A DNA stretch of 64,000 bases from Oscillospiraceae bacterium (GTDB taxonomy: Bacteria > Bacillota > Clostridia > Oscillospirales > CAG-382): NCBI GenBank assembly GCA_015063885.1, contig SVTH01000011.1, positions 1 through 64,000 on the forward strand. Reading direction: 5' to 3'. The translations under genes were made by a program, and so were the position numbers. Positions within the stretch are counted from its first letter, which is position 1, and each line of letters starts with the position of its first letter. This document shows positions 1 through 8,657 of the stretch, piece by piece. Below the pieces are notes generated by a model. The model was not told the origin of the DNA. It made no database searches and saw only the letters and a list, made by a program, of their open reading frames with translations.

Positions 1-127
1 GACCATGGTTTCCAAGGTTGACGACGACACCTATCAGGTACAGGTAGTTTCCTGGTACGACAACGAGAACTCCTACGTTTCTCAGATGGTTCGTACCATT
101 AAGTACTTCGCTGAGCTCAGCAAGTAA
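1..127 (+). CDS. gap: Glyceraldehyde-3-phosphate dehydrogenase, C-terminal end (partial)
   Basis: Only the last 41 codons lie in the window; the gene begins upstream. The fragment ends with the GAPDH C-terminal signature ([10 protein letters not shown] followed by [10 protein letters not shown]), the stretch carrying the conserved Trp-Tyr-Asp-Asn-Glu. The enzyme makes 1,3-bisphosphoglycerate in glycolysis in the cytoplasm. Codon choice is strongly biased to C-ending and a few T-ending codons, as expected for a highly expressed gene. A clear terminator follows. Confidence 0.95.
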   Translation, partial: TMVSKVDDDTYQVQVVSWYDNENSYVSQMVRTIKYFAELSK

Positions 128-148
128 GTTTTTACAAAAAAACGAAAA

Positions 149-177
149 GAAGTCGGAGATTTCCGGCTTCTTTTTTT
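149..177 (+). terminator. Intrinsic terminator after gap
   Basis: A 9-base stem (149-157 with 162-170, one G-T pair), a four-base loop and a run of seven T. It starts 21 bases after the gap stop codon. Confidence 0.9.
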
Positions 178-209
178 CATCTTTTCGTTACATTCCATAA
201 AACTTGCGG

Positions 210-238
210 TTGACAATTCCGCAATCGTATGGTATACT
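210..238 (+). promoter_or_regulatory. Sigma-A type promoter of the solute-binding lipoprotein gene
   Basis: TTGACA at 210-215 and TATACT at 233-238 with a 17-base spacer. The ribosome site GGAGA (261-265) lies seven bases before the ATG at 273. Confidence 0.85.
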
Positions 239-272
239 AATAAAAACAAAAAACACGAATGGAGATGTATTC

Positions 273-1790
273 ATGAAAAAGCTTCTGATCCTTGCTCTCG
301 CTTTGATGATGCTCGCACTGCCCGTATTGACGGCATGTAACAGCTCTCAGGGCGGCGGCACTTCCGACGCAACTTCTCAGGGCGGAACCACCTCCGAAGG
401 CGGAGAGGTCAGCGACGATCCTCTGGCAACCTTCCCCCTGGAAGCAAAGAAATTCGACAACGTGACCATTAAGATCCTGACCCGTGCCGGACGTCACGCT
501 CAGCAGTTCGTTCCCCAGGACGAATTTGAGGGCTCCGTTATCAACAGCGCTGTGCAGGCTCGTAACGACCTGATCGAAGAGCAGTACGGTATCATCATTG
601 AGATCGAGATGACCGGCCGCCCCGCTACCGATATCGGTCTTAGCATCGAAGGCGGTACCTCCGACTACCAGATCGTTAACGACGCCGTTTACTCTATGGT
701 ATCCCGCGTGACTGACAACTGGTTCTATTCTCTGAACGATCTTCTGGATCTCAGCCAGCCTTGGTGGGACCAGAACGCTTGCAACCAGCTGACTCTTTCC
801 GATAAGAAGTTCTTCGTTGCAGGTAACGCTCTGTTCCAGGACGACTCCTTCACCGCGGGCGTTCTCTTTAATAAGAACGTTTACGCTGACCGTTACGAGA
901 AGACCTACGGTTCTCTCTACAACATGGTTGACGAAGGCACCTGGACCATCGACGTTATGTACGAGCTGGCAAAGGATTTTGCTATGCCCGACGAAAACGG
1001 CGATTGGATGACCGACGGATGCTACTACGGCGTTGTTACCGACGGTTACTCCGGTGCTACCATGCTGACCAACGGCGCAGGCGCAGTTTCCGCATACAAG
1101 GATGAGCAGAACCAGATCGTGCTCAGCGGCGGCAGCGAGCAGTCCGTTAAGGCGTTCGAGAAGGTTTACAACCTGCTGACCGATAGAACCACTTCTGTGT
1201 TTGCAGAACAGTTCAAGCCCACCAACTGGGGCTACGGTTCCAACCTGTTCATTGCCAACCACGCCCTGTTCTCTGTAGGTTACTTGAGCAGTTTGTTGGG
1301 CATCATGACCAACGAGACTCCCGATAAGGTAGTTCCCGGCGTTCTGCCTCCTCCCAAGTACGAAGCGGCTCAGGAGGGCTACCACGCAGGTATCAACGTG
1401 TACCAGTCCGACGTTATGGCAATTCCCGTATGCGTCGTCGAAGAAGAGCAGCTGGAAGCTACCGCATACGCTATGGAGCTTTTGGGCTACTACAGCATGA
1501 AGGAATCCCTCTTCGGCGAAGACAGCGTTACCGCAGCCTTCTACGATACTTCCATGAAGCTGCAGGCTACCGTTGACGACAACGACTCCAGAATGCTGGA
1601 CCTGATCACCAGCCATCGTATTTACGACCTGGGCGGCGCATTCGACTGGAACGGCAAGATGATCGGTCTGTACAGCTCCAATCTGTACGCAGGCGCAAAC
1701 ACCCTGGCATCCACCTGGGACGCAAACCTGCCCGGTGTCGAAGCGGCAATGCAGGAAACCATCGAGGCATTCCAGAACAGCATCAACTAA
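273..1790 (+). CDS. Extracellular solute-binding lipoprotein (ABC importer type)
   Basis: A 505-residue exported lipoprotein. The N-terminus is a lipoprotein signal (MKKLL, hydrophobic core, lipobox LTAC with Cys22), followed by a Gly/Ser/Thr-rich linker to about residue 50 and then a domain resembling family 1 (sugar/oligosaccharide) solute-binding proteins. It should bind a solute outside the membrane and pass it to an ABC permease. No permease or ATPase gene is next to it, so it is an orphan here and the substrate cannot be told. The reading frame is open back to 204, but ATG 273 is chosen because it follows GGAGA and starts a proper signal peptide. It has its own promoter and terminator and strongly biased codons, which suggests high expression. 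Confidence 0.8.
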   Translation: MKKLLILALALMMLALPVLTACNSSQGGGTSDATSQGGTTSEGGEVSDDPLATFPLEAKKFDNVTIKILTRAGRHAQQFVPQDEFEGSVINSAVQARNDLIEEQYGIIIEIEMTGRPATDIGLSIEGGTSDYQIVNDAVYSMVSRVTDNWFYSLNDLLDLSQPWWDQNACNQLTLSDKKFFVAGNALFQDDSFTAGVLFNKNVYADRYEKTYGSLYNMVDEGTWTIDVMYELAKDFAMPDENGDWMTDGCYYGVVTDGYSGATMLTNGAGAVSAYKDEQNQIVLSGGSEQSVKAFEKVYNLLTDRTTSVFAEQFKPTNWGYGSNLFIANHALFSVGYLSSLLGIMTNETPDKVVPGVLPPPKYEAAQEGYHAGINVYQSDVMAIPVCVVEEEQLEATAYAMELLGYYSMKESLFGEDSVTAAFYDTSMKLQATVDDNDSRMLDLITSHRIYDLGGAFDWNGKMIGLYSSNLYAGANTLASTWDANLPGVEAAMQETIEAFQNSIN

Positions 1791-1803
1791 GAAATTCTTA
1801 CAG

Positions 1804-1836
1804 AGAGCCGAGAGAAATCTCGGCTTTCTTTTTAAG
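1804..1836 (+). terminator. Intrinsic terminator after the solute-binding protein gene
   Basis: An 8-base perfect stem (1806-1813 with 1818-1825), GAAA loop and T-rich tail. Confidence 0.85.
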
Positions 1837-1873
1837 TTTTTTTGATTTTCCCCTTCCCTTTTTCCGTTTTCGA

Positions 1874-1882
1874 TGGTATAAT
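1874..1882 (+). promoter_or_regulatory. Extended -10 promoter of murC
   Basis: TATAAT at 1877-1882 preceded by TGG (1874-1876), an extended -10. No good -35 hexamer stands 17 bases upstream, which fits the extended type. Confidence 0.6.
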
Positions 1883-1935
1883 GTTCATATACTGAAAGGG
1901 ACAACAACCTATTTCGACGTGAAAGGCGGGCTTTC

Positions 1936-3327
1936 ATGAAAAAGCGGCTTCAAATAGAAGAATTACAGCAATACAAATGCGTATACATGATCGGTGCGGG
2001 AGGTGTCAGCATGTCTTCCCTGGCGCTGATTCTGCGGGAAAAGGGTGTCACCGTACGGGGTTACGACAGGGCACGCTCTGCGGTGACGGAGCGTTTGGAA
2101 AATGCAGGCGTTACCATGTATTACGAGGACGACCCCAAGGGGTTTGAGGGCGTGGAGCTGGTTTGCTATACTGCAGCGGTGAACGACGGGCATCCCCAAA
2201 TGGTATTGGCGAAGCAAAGCGGTGCAAAGATGATCTCACGGGCGGAGCTTTTGGGATGCATTGCGGCGTCCTATCCCTATTCCGTCGCTGTGGCGGGCAC
2301 TCACGGGAAATCCACCACCTCGGGTATGATCTCCCATATCTTTATGCACACTCCGGGATGCGATCCCACCGTGGTGGTGGGCGCCAAGATCGCGGAGATC
2401 GATTCCGCTTACCGCATCGGCAAGGACGGCAATTTCATTTTCGAAGCCTGCGAATACAAGGACAGCTTTTTGTCCTTCTATCCCAAGGTGTCCGTCGTTC
2501 TGAACATTCAGCTGGACCACACGGATTATTTTCACTCTTTGGAGCAGATGCGGGAGTCTTTTGAGCAATTTTTGGAGAATACCGAGGAGGACGGCATTTG
2601 CATTTTGAACCTGGATTGCGAGAATTGCCGGATCGCCATGGAGACCTGTAACCGTACGATGGTAACCTACAGTGCCGATGGAAACGAGCAGGCGGATTAT
2701 TATGCCAAGAACATTGATCTTTCCGACGGGTTCGGGAAGTTTGACGTTTATTACCGGGGAACCTTCCTGTTGCACGCAGAATTGAAGGTACCGGGGATGC
2801 ATAACGTATCCAATGCGTTGGCTGCCGTGGCGGCATCCGTTCCGGCAGGGCTTTCTGCGGAAGAGATTGCGGCGGGTCTCGGCGGTTATCACGGCGTGAA
2901 CCGTCGGTTTGAGTTCCTGCAGGAAAAGAACGGGGCGCGGTATTTTGACGATTACGCCCATCATCCCGACGAGATCAAGGTCACCTTAGCGGCGGCCAAG
3001 GCTATTACCAAGGGGCGGGTGATCTGCGCTTTTCAGCCCCACAACTATTCCCGTTTGCGGGATCTGTTTGAGGATTTCCGCACCTGCTTCGGAGATGCGG
3101 ATCTGTTGGTGCTGACCAAGCTTTACGCCGCAAGAGAATCTGCGGGAGAGGAAGTCTCCTCTGCGCTGTTGGCGGAAAAGACGGGAGCCGTTTACGTAGA
3201 TCTTTTGGAGGACCTTCCCGGGTATTTGGAAGAGGTCGCCAAGCCGGGCGACACGGTTTTGATCATGGGAGCGGGAGATATCGGAAAAGTCGCAGAAAAA
3301 ATGAAAAAAAGAGAGAAAATCTCTTGA
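1936..3327 (+). CDS. murC: UDP-N-acetylmuramate--L-alanine ligase MurC
   Basis: 463 residues, the usual MurC length. MurC adds L-alanine to UDP-MurNAc with ATP, the first amino-acid step of peptidoglycan stem peptide synthesis, in the cytoplasm. Visible are the N-terminal nucleotide-sugar loop (GAGGVSMS, about 20-27), the ATP-binding motif GTHGKSTT (121-128), the ligase centre FEACEY and the C-terminal motif DDYAHHP. It stands alone rather than in a division/cell-wall cluster. The stop codon lies inside the -35 hexamer of the rpmB promoter, so the two genes abut but have separate starts. Confidence 0.95.
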   Translation: MKKRLQIEELQQYKCVYMIGAGGVSMSSLALILREKGVTVRGYDRARSAVTERLENAGVTMYYEDDPKGFEGVELVCYTAAVNDGHPQMVLAKQSGAKMISRAELLGCIAASYPYSVAVAGTHGKSTTSGMISHIFMHTPGCDPTVVVGAKIAEIDSAYRIGKDGNFIFEACEYKDSFLSFYPKVSVVLNIQLDHTDYFHSLEQMRESFEQFLENTEEDGICILNLDCENCRIAMETCNRTMVTYSADGNEQADYYAKNIDLSDGFGKFDVYYRGTFLLHAELKVPGMHNVSNALAAVAASVPAGLSAEEIAAGLGGYHGVNRRFEFLQEKNGARYFDDYAHHPDEIKVTLAAAKAITKGRVICAFQPHNYSRLRDLFEDFRTCFGDADLLVLTKLYAARESAGEEVSSALLAEKTGAVYVDLLEDLPGYLEEVAKPGDTVLIMGAGDIGKVAEKMKKREKIS

Positions 3328-3352
3328 CAAATCCAAAAAAATGTAGTATATT
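3324..3352 (+). promoter_or_regulatory. Promoter of rpmB
   Basis: TTGACA at 3324-3329 and TATATT at 3347-3352, spacer 17. The -35 hexamer overlaps the murC stop codon. Confidence 0.85.
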
Positions 3353-3395
3353 AAGTTGTTCGTGAATTTTTGATAAAATTTGGAGGTGTATAGAT

Positions 3396-3584
3396 ATGGC
3401 AAAGTGCAGTGTTTGCGGAAAGGGCGTATCCTTCGGCCACAATGTCTCCCACTCTAACAGAAAGACTGCTAGAACCTGGAAGGCAAACATCAGAAAGGTC
3501 AATGCTGTTGTTAACGGCTCTAACAAGAAGATCGCCGTTTGCTCCCGTTGCCTGAGAAGCGGCAAGGTTACCAGAGCCGTATAA
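3396..3584 (+). CDS. rpmB: 50S ribosomal protein L28
   Basis: 62 residues, the length of bacterial L28, a component of the large ribosomal subunit near the E site. The start MAKCSVCGKG and the later CSRC give two Cys pairs, marking the zinc-binding form of L28. The motif HSNRKTARTWKAN is characteristic. A strong ribosome site (GGAGGTG, 3382-3388) precedes the ATG. It is monocistronic, with its own promoter and terminator. Confidence 0.97.
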   Translation: MAKCSVCGKGVSFGHNVSHSNRKTARTWKANIRKVNAVVNGSNKKIAVCSRCLRSGKVTRAV

Positions 3585-3607
3585 TCGGTTCCCGGTTTCA
3601 TCGCAAA

Positions 3608-3645
3608 AAAGAGCTATGCAAAACGCATAGCTCTGTTTTTTATTT
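3608..3645. terminator. Bidirectional terminator between rpmB and the GNAT gene
   Basis: A perfect 9-base stem (3611-3619 with 3625-3633) with A-rich sequence before it and T-rich sequence after it. It can serve rpmB and the converging acetyltransferase gene. Confidence 0.9.
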
Positions 3646-4218
3646 CTTTTCTTCGTATTCGCTTTTCAGCATAGCGTAGCGGAGAAGGGTGCGGTAGCTC
3701 CCCTTGACCATGAGGGCGTCCACTTCCCTGCCTTCAAAGCGGAAGCCGTTGCGGACGGCAAAGCGTACGGAGGCCTCGTTGCCCTCCAGGATCTGCAGTA
3801 CCGCGCGGTTGGCTTCCAGCTTTCGGAACGTAACGTCCAATACTGCGGAGAGAGCTTCGTCCATATAGCCCTTGCCCCAATAATCGGGAGAAAGGACATA
3901 TCCCAGCTCACAGCATTCGTTGGTGATGTCCACCGAGGTGAAGCCGCAGTTCCCGATGACCTTGCCGTTCTCCTTCAAGACGATCCCCCAATCGGCGTGG
4001 AGACCTTTTCGGTAGCGCTTTTGGAGAAACTCCAGGTAGCCCTTGGTCTCGCGGAGATTCAAGTGGGGTGTCCAGCGGAGGTAGCGGGAGACCTCCTCCC
4101 GGGACATATATTCGTTGACGTCGCACAGGTCGGCATCCGTCATAGGGCGGAGAAGCAATCGTTCCGTTTGCAGCACAGGAAGGTTGGAAAACAGGTTACG
4201 GTAAAGCAGATCGTCCAT
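3640..4218 (-). CDS. GNAT family N-acetyltransferase (RimJ/RimL type)
   Basis: 192 residues. The N-terminal TERLLLRPMTDAD is the typical opening of RimJ/RimL-like acetyltransferases, which move acetyl from acetyl-CoA to an amine, often a protein N-terminus. The middle holds the acetyl-CoA loop region (LSPDYWGKGYMDEAL) and the C-terminal part has NEASVRFAVRNGF, also typical. The substrate cannot be assigned. The frame is open further upstream, but the ATG at 4218 has a ribosome site (AGAGG) and sits at the conserved family start. It converges on rpmB and diverges from the large lipoprotein gene. Confidence 0.85.
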   Translation of the reverse strand: MDDLLYRNLFSNLPVLQTERLLLRPMTDADLCDVNEYMSREEVSRYLRWTPHLNLRETKGYLEFLQKRYRKGLHADWGIVLKENGKVIGNCGFTSVDITNECCELGYVLSPDYWGKGYMDEALSAVLDVTFRKLEANRAVLQILEGNEASVRFAVRNGFRFEGREVDALMVKGSYRTLLRYAMLKSEYEEKK

Positions 4219-4252
4219 AAAAACCTCTTTTGGCGATTTTTTCGGTTGCTTT

Positions 4253-4281
4253 ATTATATCACACTTTAAAAAGTTATGCAA
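4253..4281 (-). promoter_or_regulatory. Probable promoter of the GNAT gene
   Basis: On the minus strand TATAAT at 4258-4253 with a weak TTGCAT at 4281-4276, spacer 17. Confidence 0.5.
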
Positions 4282-4322
4282 TATCCATAATTTTTTTAAT
4301 AAGATATTTACACTTTGGAACC

Positions 4323-4351
4323 TTGACAAAAAGAGAAAATCATAGTATAAT
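4323..4351 (+). promoter_or_regulatory. Consensus promoter of the 907-residue lipoprotein gene
   Basis: TTGACA at 4323-4328 and TATAAT at 4346-4351, spacer 17: a perfect consensus. AGGAGG at 4387-4392 precedes the ATG at 4399. Confidence 0.9.
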
Positions 4352-4398
4352 AGGAACAATCATGGGATGATATAAAATCCGCCCTTAGGAGGTTAATT

Positions 4399-7122
4399 AT
4401 GCGCAACCGTTTTCTTTGTCTTTGTTTGGCACTGGTGATGGTGCTCCCCTTTGTTCTGGGGTCCTGTTCCCAGGTCGTGGTGCCCCCGGAAGTTCCCGCT
4501 CCCGTGTACACGCTGTACTGCATCACGGGTGACACCACTACCGACGAAGCGATCACCAAGATCGAGTATGAATTGAACCGTACCCTGTTCTACCGTATCG
4601 GATCCATCGTTAAGCTGGAGTTCGCTACCGCTGACGAGTATCACGATCTGATCGAGGCTAAGATGCTGGAGATCGAAGAGTATACCACCGGCACCAACGA
4701 AAAGGGCGATAAGAACACTCTGCTCAACACCGCAAAGCTCTCCGAGACCGCAAAGGCGGCAGGCTACGGTGCGATGACCGGCGAGGCTATCCTCAGCGAT
4801 CTGGAGGCAGGTATTCCCATTGAGCTGGAATGCCCCCGTCTTGATCTGTTCCTGATCACCGACTATAAAGAATATTTGAAGATGGCAGAAAACGGCGACC
4901 TGGCAGCTTTGGATACCGTATTGGGTAACGAAGCAAAGGCTATCAAGAGCGTTGTGCACTCCTCCTTCTTCAACGCCGCAAAGGTCAACAACAAGACCTA
5001 CGGTGTTCCCTGTAACACCAGCATCGGCGAGTACACCTATATCGCATTCGACAGAAAGGTTCTGGAGGAAAGCAACGTTGCTCTCGAGACCCTGAAGGAT
5101 ATGGATGACCTTTCCGATTACCTTGCCATCGTCAAGGAAAATAACCCCGATATCATCCCCTTGGCCAACTCTGTAACTCCCTGGCAGTTCTCCTACATGT
5201 TCGTGGATGGCTTTGCCGCATACGTTAACAGCTCCGGCAACGTTCGCTCCACCTACGAGGATGCTGCTATGAACGAATACTTTGCTATGCTTGCCCGTTA
5301 CAGCTCTCTGGGTTACTTTGAGAACAACGAAGGCAAGAAGGGCGATGACGAGTCCGTTCCCTACGCCGTGAAGTTTGTTTCCGGCACCAAGGAAGACATC
5401 GAGGCGCTGGCAAAGGAAAAGGATTTCGTTTACAACACCTACTGCAACCCCATCGCAACCAGTGAAAACTCCATTGATTGCATTTACGCAGTTTCTCAGC
5501 TTTGCCCCTCAAGCTGGCAGACCCAGGTTATGGAGATCCTGACCGAGCTGTACGTGGACGAAGGCTTGCAGAACACTCTGCTTTACGGTATCGAAGGTGA
5601 GCATTACCGCCTGGAAGGCTCTCAGGTAGTTCGCAAGAACGATCAGTACATGATGAGCTATAAGCACACCGGCAACTGCTTCATCGCTTACACCGATCTC
5701 GACGCAGGCGATTCCGTTGACAGATGGATCCTGATGAGAGATCAGAATATCGACGCTACCGAGTCCAAGACCATCGGCTTTAACTTCCTCCCCAAGGAAT
5801 TCGTGTTCGGCACCTATAAGAACGACGAAGGCGAAGAGGTTGAATGGAAGATCGCAGAGCCCGACTATCAGTCCATTCTGTGGTCCGTGATCGAGCCCTA
5901 CTACAACGAGCTGATGAGCGGTACTGCCGTTGACTTCGATTATCAGCAGGCAGAGGAAGATTCCCGTGCGGCCGCTATGCAGAGCATCTACGACGAGCTT
6001 TTCGCAACTTACGAGTTGCGTCTCCAGCTTGCCGCTACCGCTACCGTTACCCAGGACGTTACCGCCGCTTATGAGGAGCAGTTCAGAGCAGAAGCGCTGG
6101 TGAAGACCAAGGAGCTTTGTGCAACTCAGTACGATAATAAGTCCCGTAGAACCAAGCTTAAGAAGCAGCTGCAGAAGGACTTCCCCGATCTTTCCGAAGA
6201 AGAGATCGACGCTAAGGTCGAAGCGCTTATCGCTTCTCCCGATGATATTTGGGAATACAGAACGCTGATCAAGAAGGAAGCTCAGTGGGAAAACGAGCTG
6301 GAATCTCAGTATCTGGAGCTCTTTAATGCAAAGGTTACCGAAGAGACCAACAAGATCCTGAACAGCGACGACTACCTGGCTTCCGTTGCGGCAATTCCCG
6401 AATCCGAGGAATTCAAGGAACAGTATGATCACAACGTTCTGATCCAGGTTGACGATACCGTTAGCAACTATCTGAACAACACTCTGTCCGGCAAGATCAC
6501 CGAGTACTGCGACACCATGATCGCAGAGTGCGAGGTGAAGCTGGAAGAGGCAATCACCAAGTTTGCAGAAGAATTTGCAAAAAATTCTCAGAAGGCGTAC
6601 GAGGACGGCGTCAAAGCACAGCTGAAGAAGCTCTTCCCCACCAAGACCGAAGAAGAATTGGATGCTATTACCAAGGAACAGCTTGACTTCATTGAAACCT
6701 ATGCTGAAGTAAGCTCCACCGAGACCAAGTATGACAACGCATTCAAGGCTTGGATCGAAAAGCATTATCCCGAGATCACCTCTGAGGAAGATACCAATGC
6801 GAAACGCAAAGAGCTGGTAGAGATCTTCACCACCGTATATCTGCCCCTGTATGCCGACGCTTACAACGGCACCACCCTTGCTCTGGTTGAGATCGGTTAC
6901 TATTCCAGAAGCGCTCTGAAGACTTTCGGTGACGTTACCGAGGAGACTCCCGAGGAGGGCGAGGGCACCGAAGGCGAAGAGACCACTCCCGAGACTCCCG
7001 AGACTCCCGAGGAGCCCGGCGAGGATACCACGCTTCCCGGTGATTACGCTTCCTACTACGAATTCGTAATTGAAGCTAAGTTCCAGACTCCTTACTACGC
7101 TCAGTTCGGCACCAACGGTTAA
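4399..7122 (+). CDS. Large lipoprotein: solute-binding-like domain plus long helical acidic region
   Basis: 907 residues. A lipoprotein signal ends at Cys23 (LGSC). Residues about 35-510 look like a family 1 solute-binding protein, including a C-terminal stretch of the type LLYGIEGEHY. Residues about 515-825 are unlike any binding protein I know: charged, Ala/Glu/Lys-rich, predicted helical or coiled coil. They are followed by a Thr/Pro/Glu linker (about 845-880) and a short Tyr-rich tail. Typical binding proteins are 400-550 residues, so the second half is an addition. No transporter genes adjoin. A consensus promoter, a strong ribosome site and biased codons suggest high expression. The function of the helical half is unknown; it may span the cell wall or mediate oligomerisation. 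Confidence 0.75.
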   Translation: MRNRFLCLCLALVMVLPFVLGSCSQVVVPPEVPAPVYTLYCITGDTTTDEAITKIEYELNRTLFYRIGSIVKLEFATADEYHDLIEAKMLEIEEYTTGTNEKGDKNTLLNTAKLSETAKAAGYGAMTGEAILSDLEAGIPIELECPRLDLFLITDYKEYLKMAENGDLAALDTVLGNEAKAIKSVVHSSFFNAAKVNNKTYGVPCNTSIGEYTYIAFDRKVLEESNVALETLKDMDDLSDYLAIVKENNPDIIPLANSVTPWQFSYMFVDGFAAYVNSSGNVRSTYEDAAMNEYFAMLARYSSLGYFENNEGKKGDDESVPYAVKFVSGTKEDIEALAKEKDFVYNTYCNPIATSENSIDCIYAVSQLCPSSWQTQVMEILTELYVDEGLQNTLLYGIEGEHYRLEGSQVVRKNDQYMMSYKHTGNCFIAYTDLDAGDSVDRWILMRDQNIDATESKTIGFNFLPKEFVFGTYKNDEGEEVEWKIAEPDYQSILWSVIEPYYNELMSGTAVDFDYQQAEEDSRAAAMQSIYDELFATYELRLQLAATATVTQDVTAAYEEQFRAEALVKTKELCATQYDNKSRRTKLKKQLQKDFPDLSEEEIDAKVEALIASPDDIWEYRTLIKKEAQWENELESQYLELFNAKVTEETNKILNSDDYLASVAAIPESEEFKEQYDHNVLIQVDDTVSNYLNNTLSGKITEYCDTMIAECEVKLEEAITKFAEEFAKNSQKAYEDGVKAQLKKLFPTKTEEELDAITKEQLDFIETYAEVSSTETKYDNAFKAWIEKHYPEITSEEDTNAKRKELVEIFTTVYLPLYADAYNGTTLALVEIGYYSRSALKTFGDVTEETPEEGEGTEGEETTPETPETPEEPGEDTTLPGDYASYYEFVIEAKFQTPYYAQFGTNG

Positions 7123-7132
7123 TCAAAAAGAT

Positions 7133-7170
7133 GCGGCAGAGGAGGCAACTCCCCTGCCGCTTTGCTTTTG
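7133..7170 (+). terminator. Intrinsic terminator after the large lipoprotein gene
   Basis: A 12-base stem (7133-7144 with 7149-7160, one mismatch), GCAA loop, then TTTGCTTTT. Confidence 0.85.
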
Positions 7171-7240
7171 AATTGGAGATAACGCAATCAAATGGCGATA
7201 AAGGGACACGGCAAGGTTCATTTTTCGCAAACGCAGACGC

Positions 7241-7277
7241 AAAGAACCCGCTTTCAATTGGAAAGCGGGTTCTTTTT
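7241..7277. terminator. Strong hairpin terminator, mainly for the M18 aminopeptidase operon
   Basis: A perfect 15-base stem (7241-7255 with 7261-7275) and a 5-base loop, lying 12 bases beyond the minus-strand stop codon at 7289. T-rich on the plus side too, so it may work in both directions. Confidence 0.8.
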
Positions 7278-7288
7278 CGTATATAGAA

Positions 7289-8656
7289 TCAATCCTTGAA
7301 GAATGCGGTGGAGCACTGATACATGGCGTAGATATCGGACTTTGCCGCCAGCTCGGAGGGAGCGTGCATAGAGAGCAACGGAACGCCTACGTCGATGACG
7401 TCGATACCGAACTTGGCGATATCCACGGCAACGGTTCCTGCACCGCCCTGGTCTACCTTGCCGTATTCCCCTGTCTGCCAGGCAACGCCATCGGCATCCA
7501 GGATGCGGGTGATGCGGGACATCATCTCGGCGGAAGCGTCGGAGCAGCCGCCCTTGCCACGGGAGCCGGTATACTTGGAAACGGCGACGCCCTTTCCAAT
7601 ATAGCAGGAGTTACCGGATTCGTAAGCTTCTGCAAAGTTGGGGTCGTACGCGCCGCCGACGTCTGCGGAGATGCACAGAGAGTTACGGAAGGCCTCGCGA
7701 TCGCAGGCGTTTCCATCGGCGCAGAGGTCACGCAGGAATGCGGCGTAGGCTTCACTGCGAAGGCCTGTAACGCCCTCAGAGCCGATCTCTTCCTTATCGG
7801 CCAGGAACACGACGCAGGTGTGCTTGGGCACGTCCAGCTCCTCCAAGGCACGGAGAGAGGGATATGCGCAGACCTTGTCGTCCATACCGTAGGCGGCGAC
7901 CATGCTGCGGTCCAAGCCAACTTCCCGGGATTTCTGTGCGGGGACGGCAGAGAGCTCTGCGGTCATAAAGTCCCGTTCCTCCATACCGTACTTCTCGTGG
8001 AGGATGGAAAGGACGTTCAGCTTCACGCCTTCTTCATCGTCGAAAGGAAGGGAGCCGTTGATCAGATTCAAGGTCTCGCCGGGGATCACGTTGGAGGCGG
8101 TTTTGGAAACCTGATCTTTTGCAATGTGGGGCATCAGATCACTGATATACAATACGGGATCGTTTTCGTCCTCGCCGATACATACATCGATGCGGGTGCC
8201 GTCCTTGCGGTAAACGACGCCGTGGAGAGCCAGGGGCATTGCCGTCCACTGGTATTTCTTGATGCCGCCGTAGTAATGGGTCTTGAAATACCCGATGCCG
8301 GAGGATTCATACAGAGGCATGGGCTTCAGATCCAGGCGGGGAGAATCGATGTGAGACGCCATGATGCGGAAGCCTTGGGAGAGAGGCTCGGAGCCGATCA
8401 CCGCCAGCATCAAGCTCTTTTCCCGGTTGATGCGGTACACGCGCTGACCGGGCGTCAAGGGAGCGCCGGGCACGTAGGGCTTAAAGCCTGCTTTTTCCGC
8501 CATTTCCACGGAAACACGAACGGCGTCACGCTCGGTCTTGGAGGCGTCCATATAGGCTCTGTAGGCGTCACAGAAGGCGTCTACCGTTTTACGGTCCTGC
8601 GCCAAATGTGCGGGAGTGGGCTTGTACAAAAGGTTTTTGGCAAGTTCTTTTTCCAT
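7289..8656 (-). CDS. apeB: M18 family aminopeptidase (aspartyl aminopeptidase type)
   Basis: 455 residues, normal for M18 di-zinc aminopeptidases, which remove N-terminal residues (often acidic) from peptides in the cytoplasm. The metal-ligand and catalytic motifs are visible in order: SHIDSPRLDLK, MDDKVCAYPS, DKEEIGSEG, DVGGAYDP and the C-terminal MHAPSELA. The ATG at 8656 follows AAGGAG. It is the last gene of a four-gene minus-strand operon, one base after the transglycosylase stop. The symbol is by family resemblance only. Confidence 0.9.
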   Translation of the reverse strand: MEKELAKNLLYKPTPAHLAQDRKTVDAFCDAYRAYMDASKTERDAVRVSVEMAEKAGFKPYVPGAPLTPGQRVYRINREKSLMLAVIGSEPLSQGFRIMASHIDSPRLDLKPMPLYESSGIGYFKTHYYGGIKKYQWTAMPLALHGVVYRKDGTRIDVCIGEDENDPVLYISDLMPHIAKDQVSKTASNVIPGETLNLINGSLPFDDEEGVKLNVLSILHEKYGMEERDFMTAELSAVPAQKSREVGLDRSMVAAYGMDDKVCAYPSLRALEELDVPKHTCVVFLADKEEIGSEGVTGLRSEAYAAFLRDLCADGNACDREAFRNSLCISADVGGAYDPNFAEAYESGNSCYIGKGVAVSKYTGSRGKGGCSDASAEMMSRITRILDADGVAWQTGEYGKVDQGGAGTVAVDIAKFGIDVIDVGVPLLSMHAPSELAAKSDIYAMYQCSTAFFKD

Positions 8657-8657
8657 T

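Noticed and set aside
237..1937. 566-codon open frame antisense to the first lipoprotein gene
   Set aside because: Spans the terminator and promoter regions of real genes and encodes no recognisable domain.
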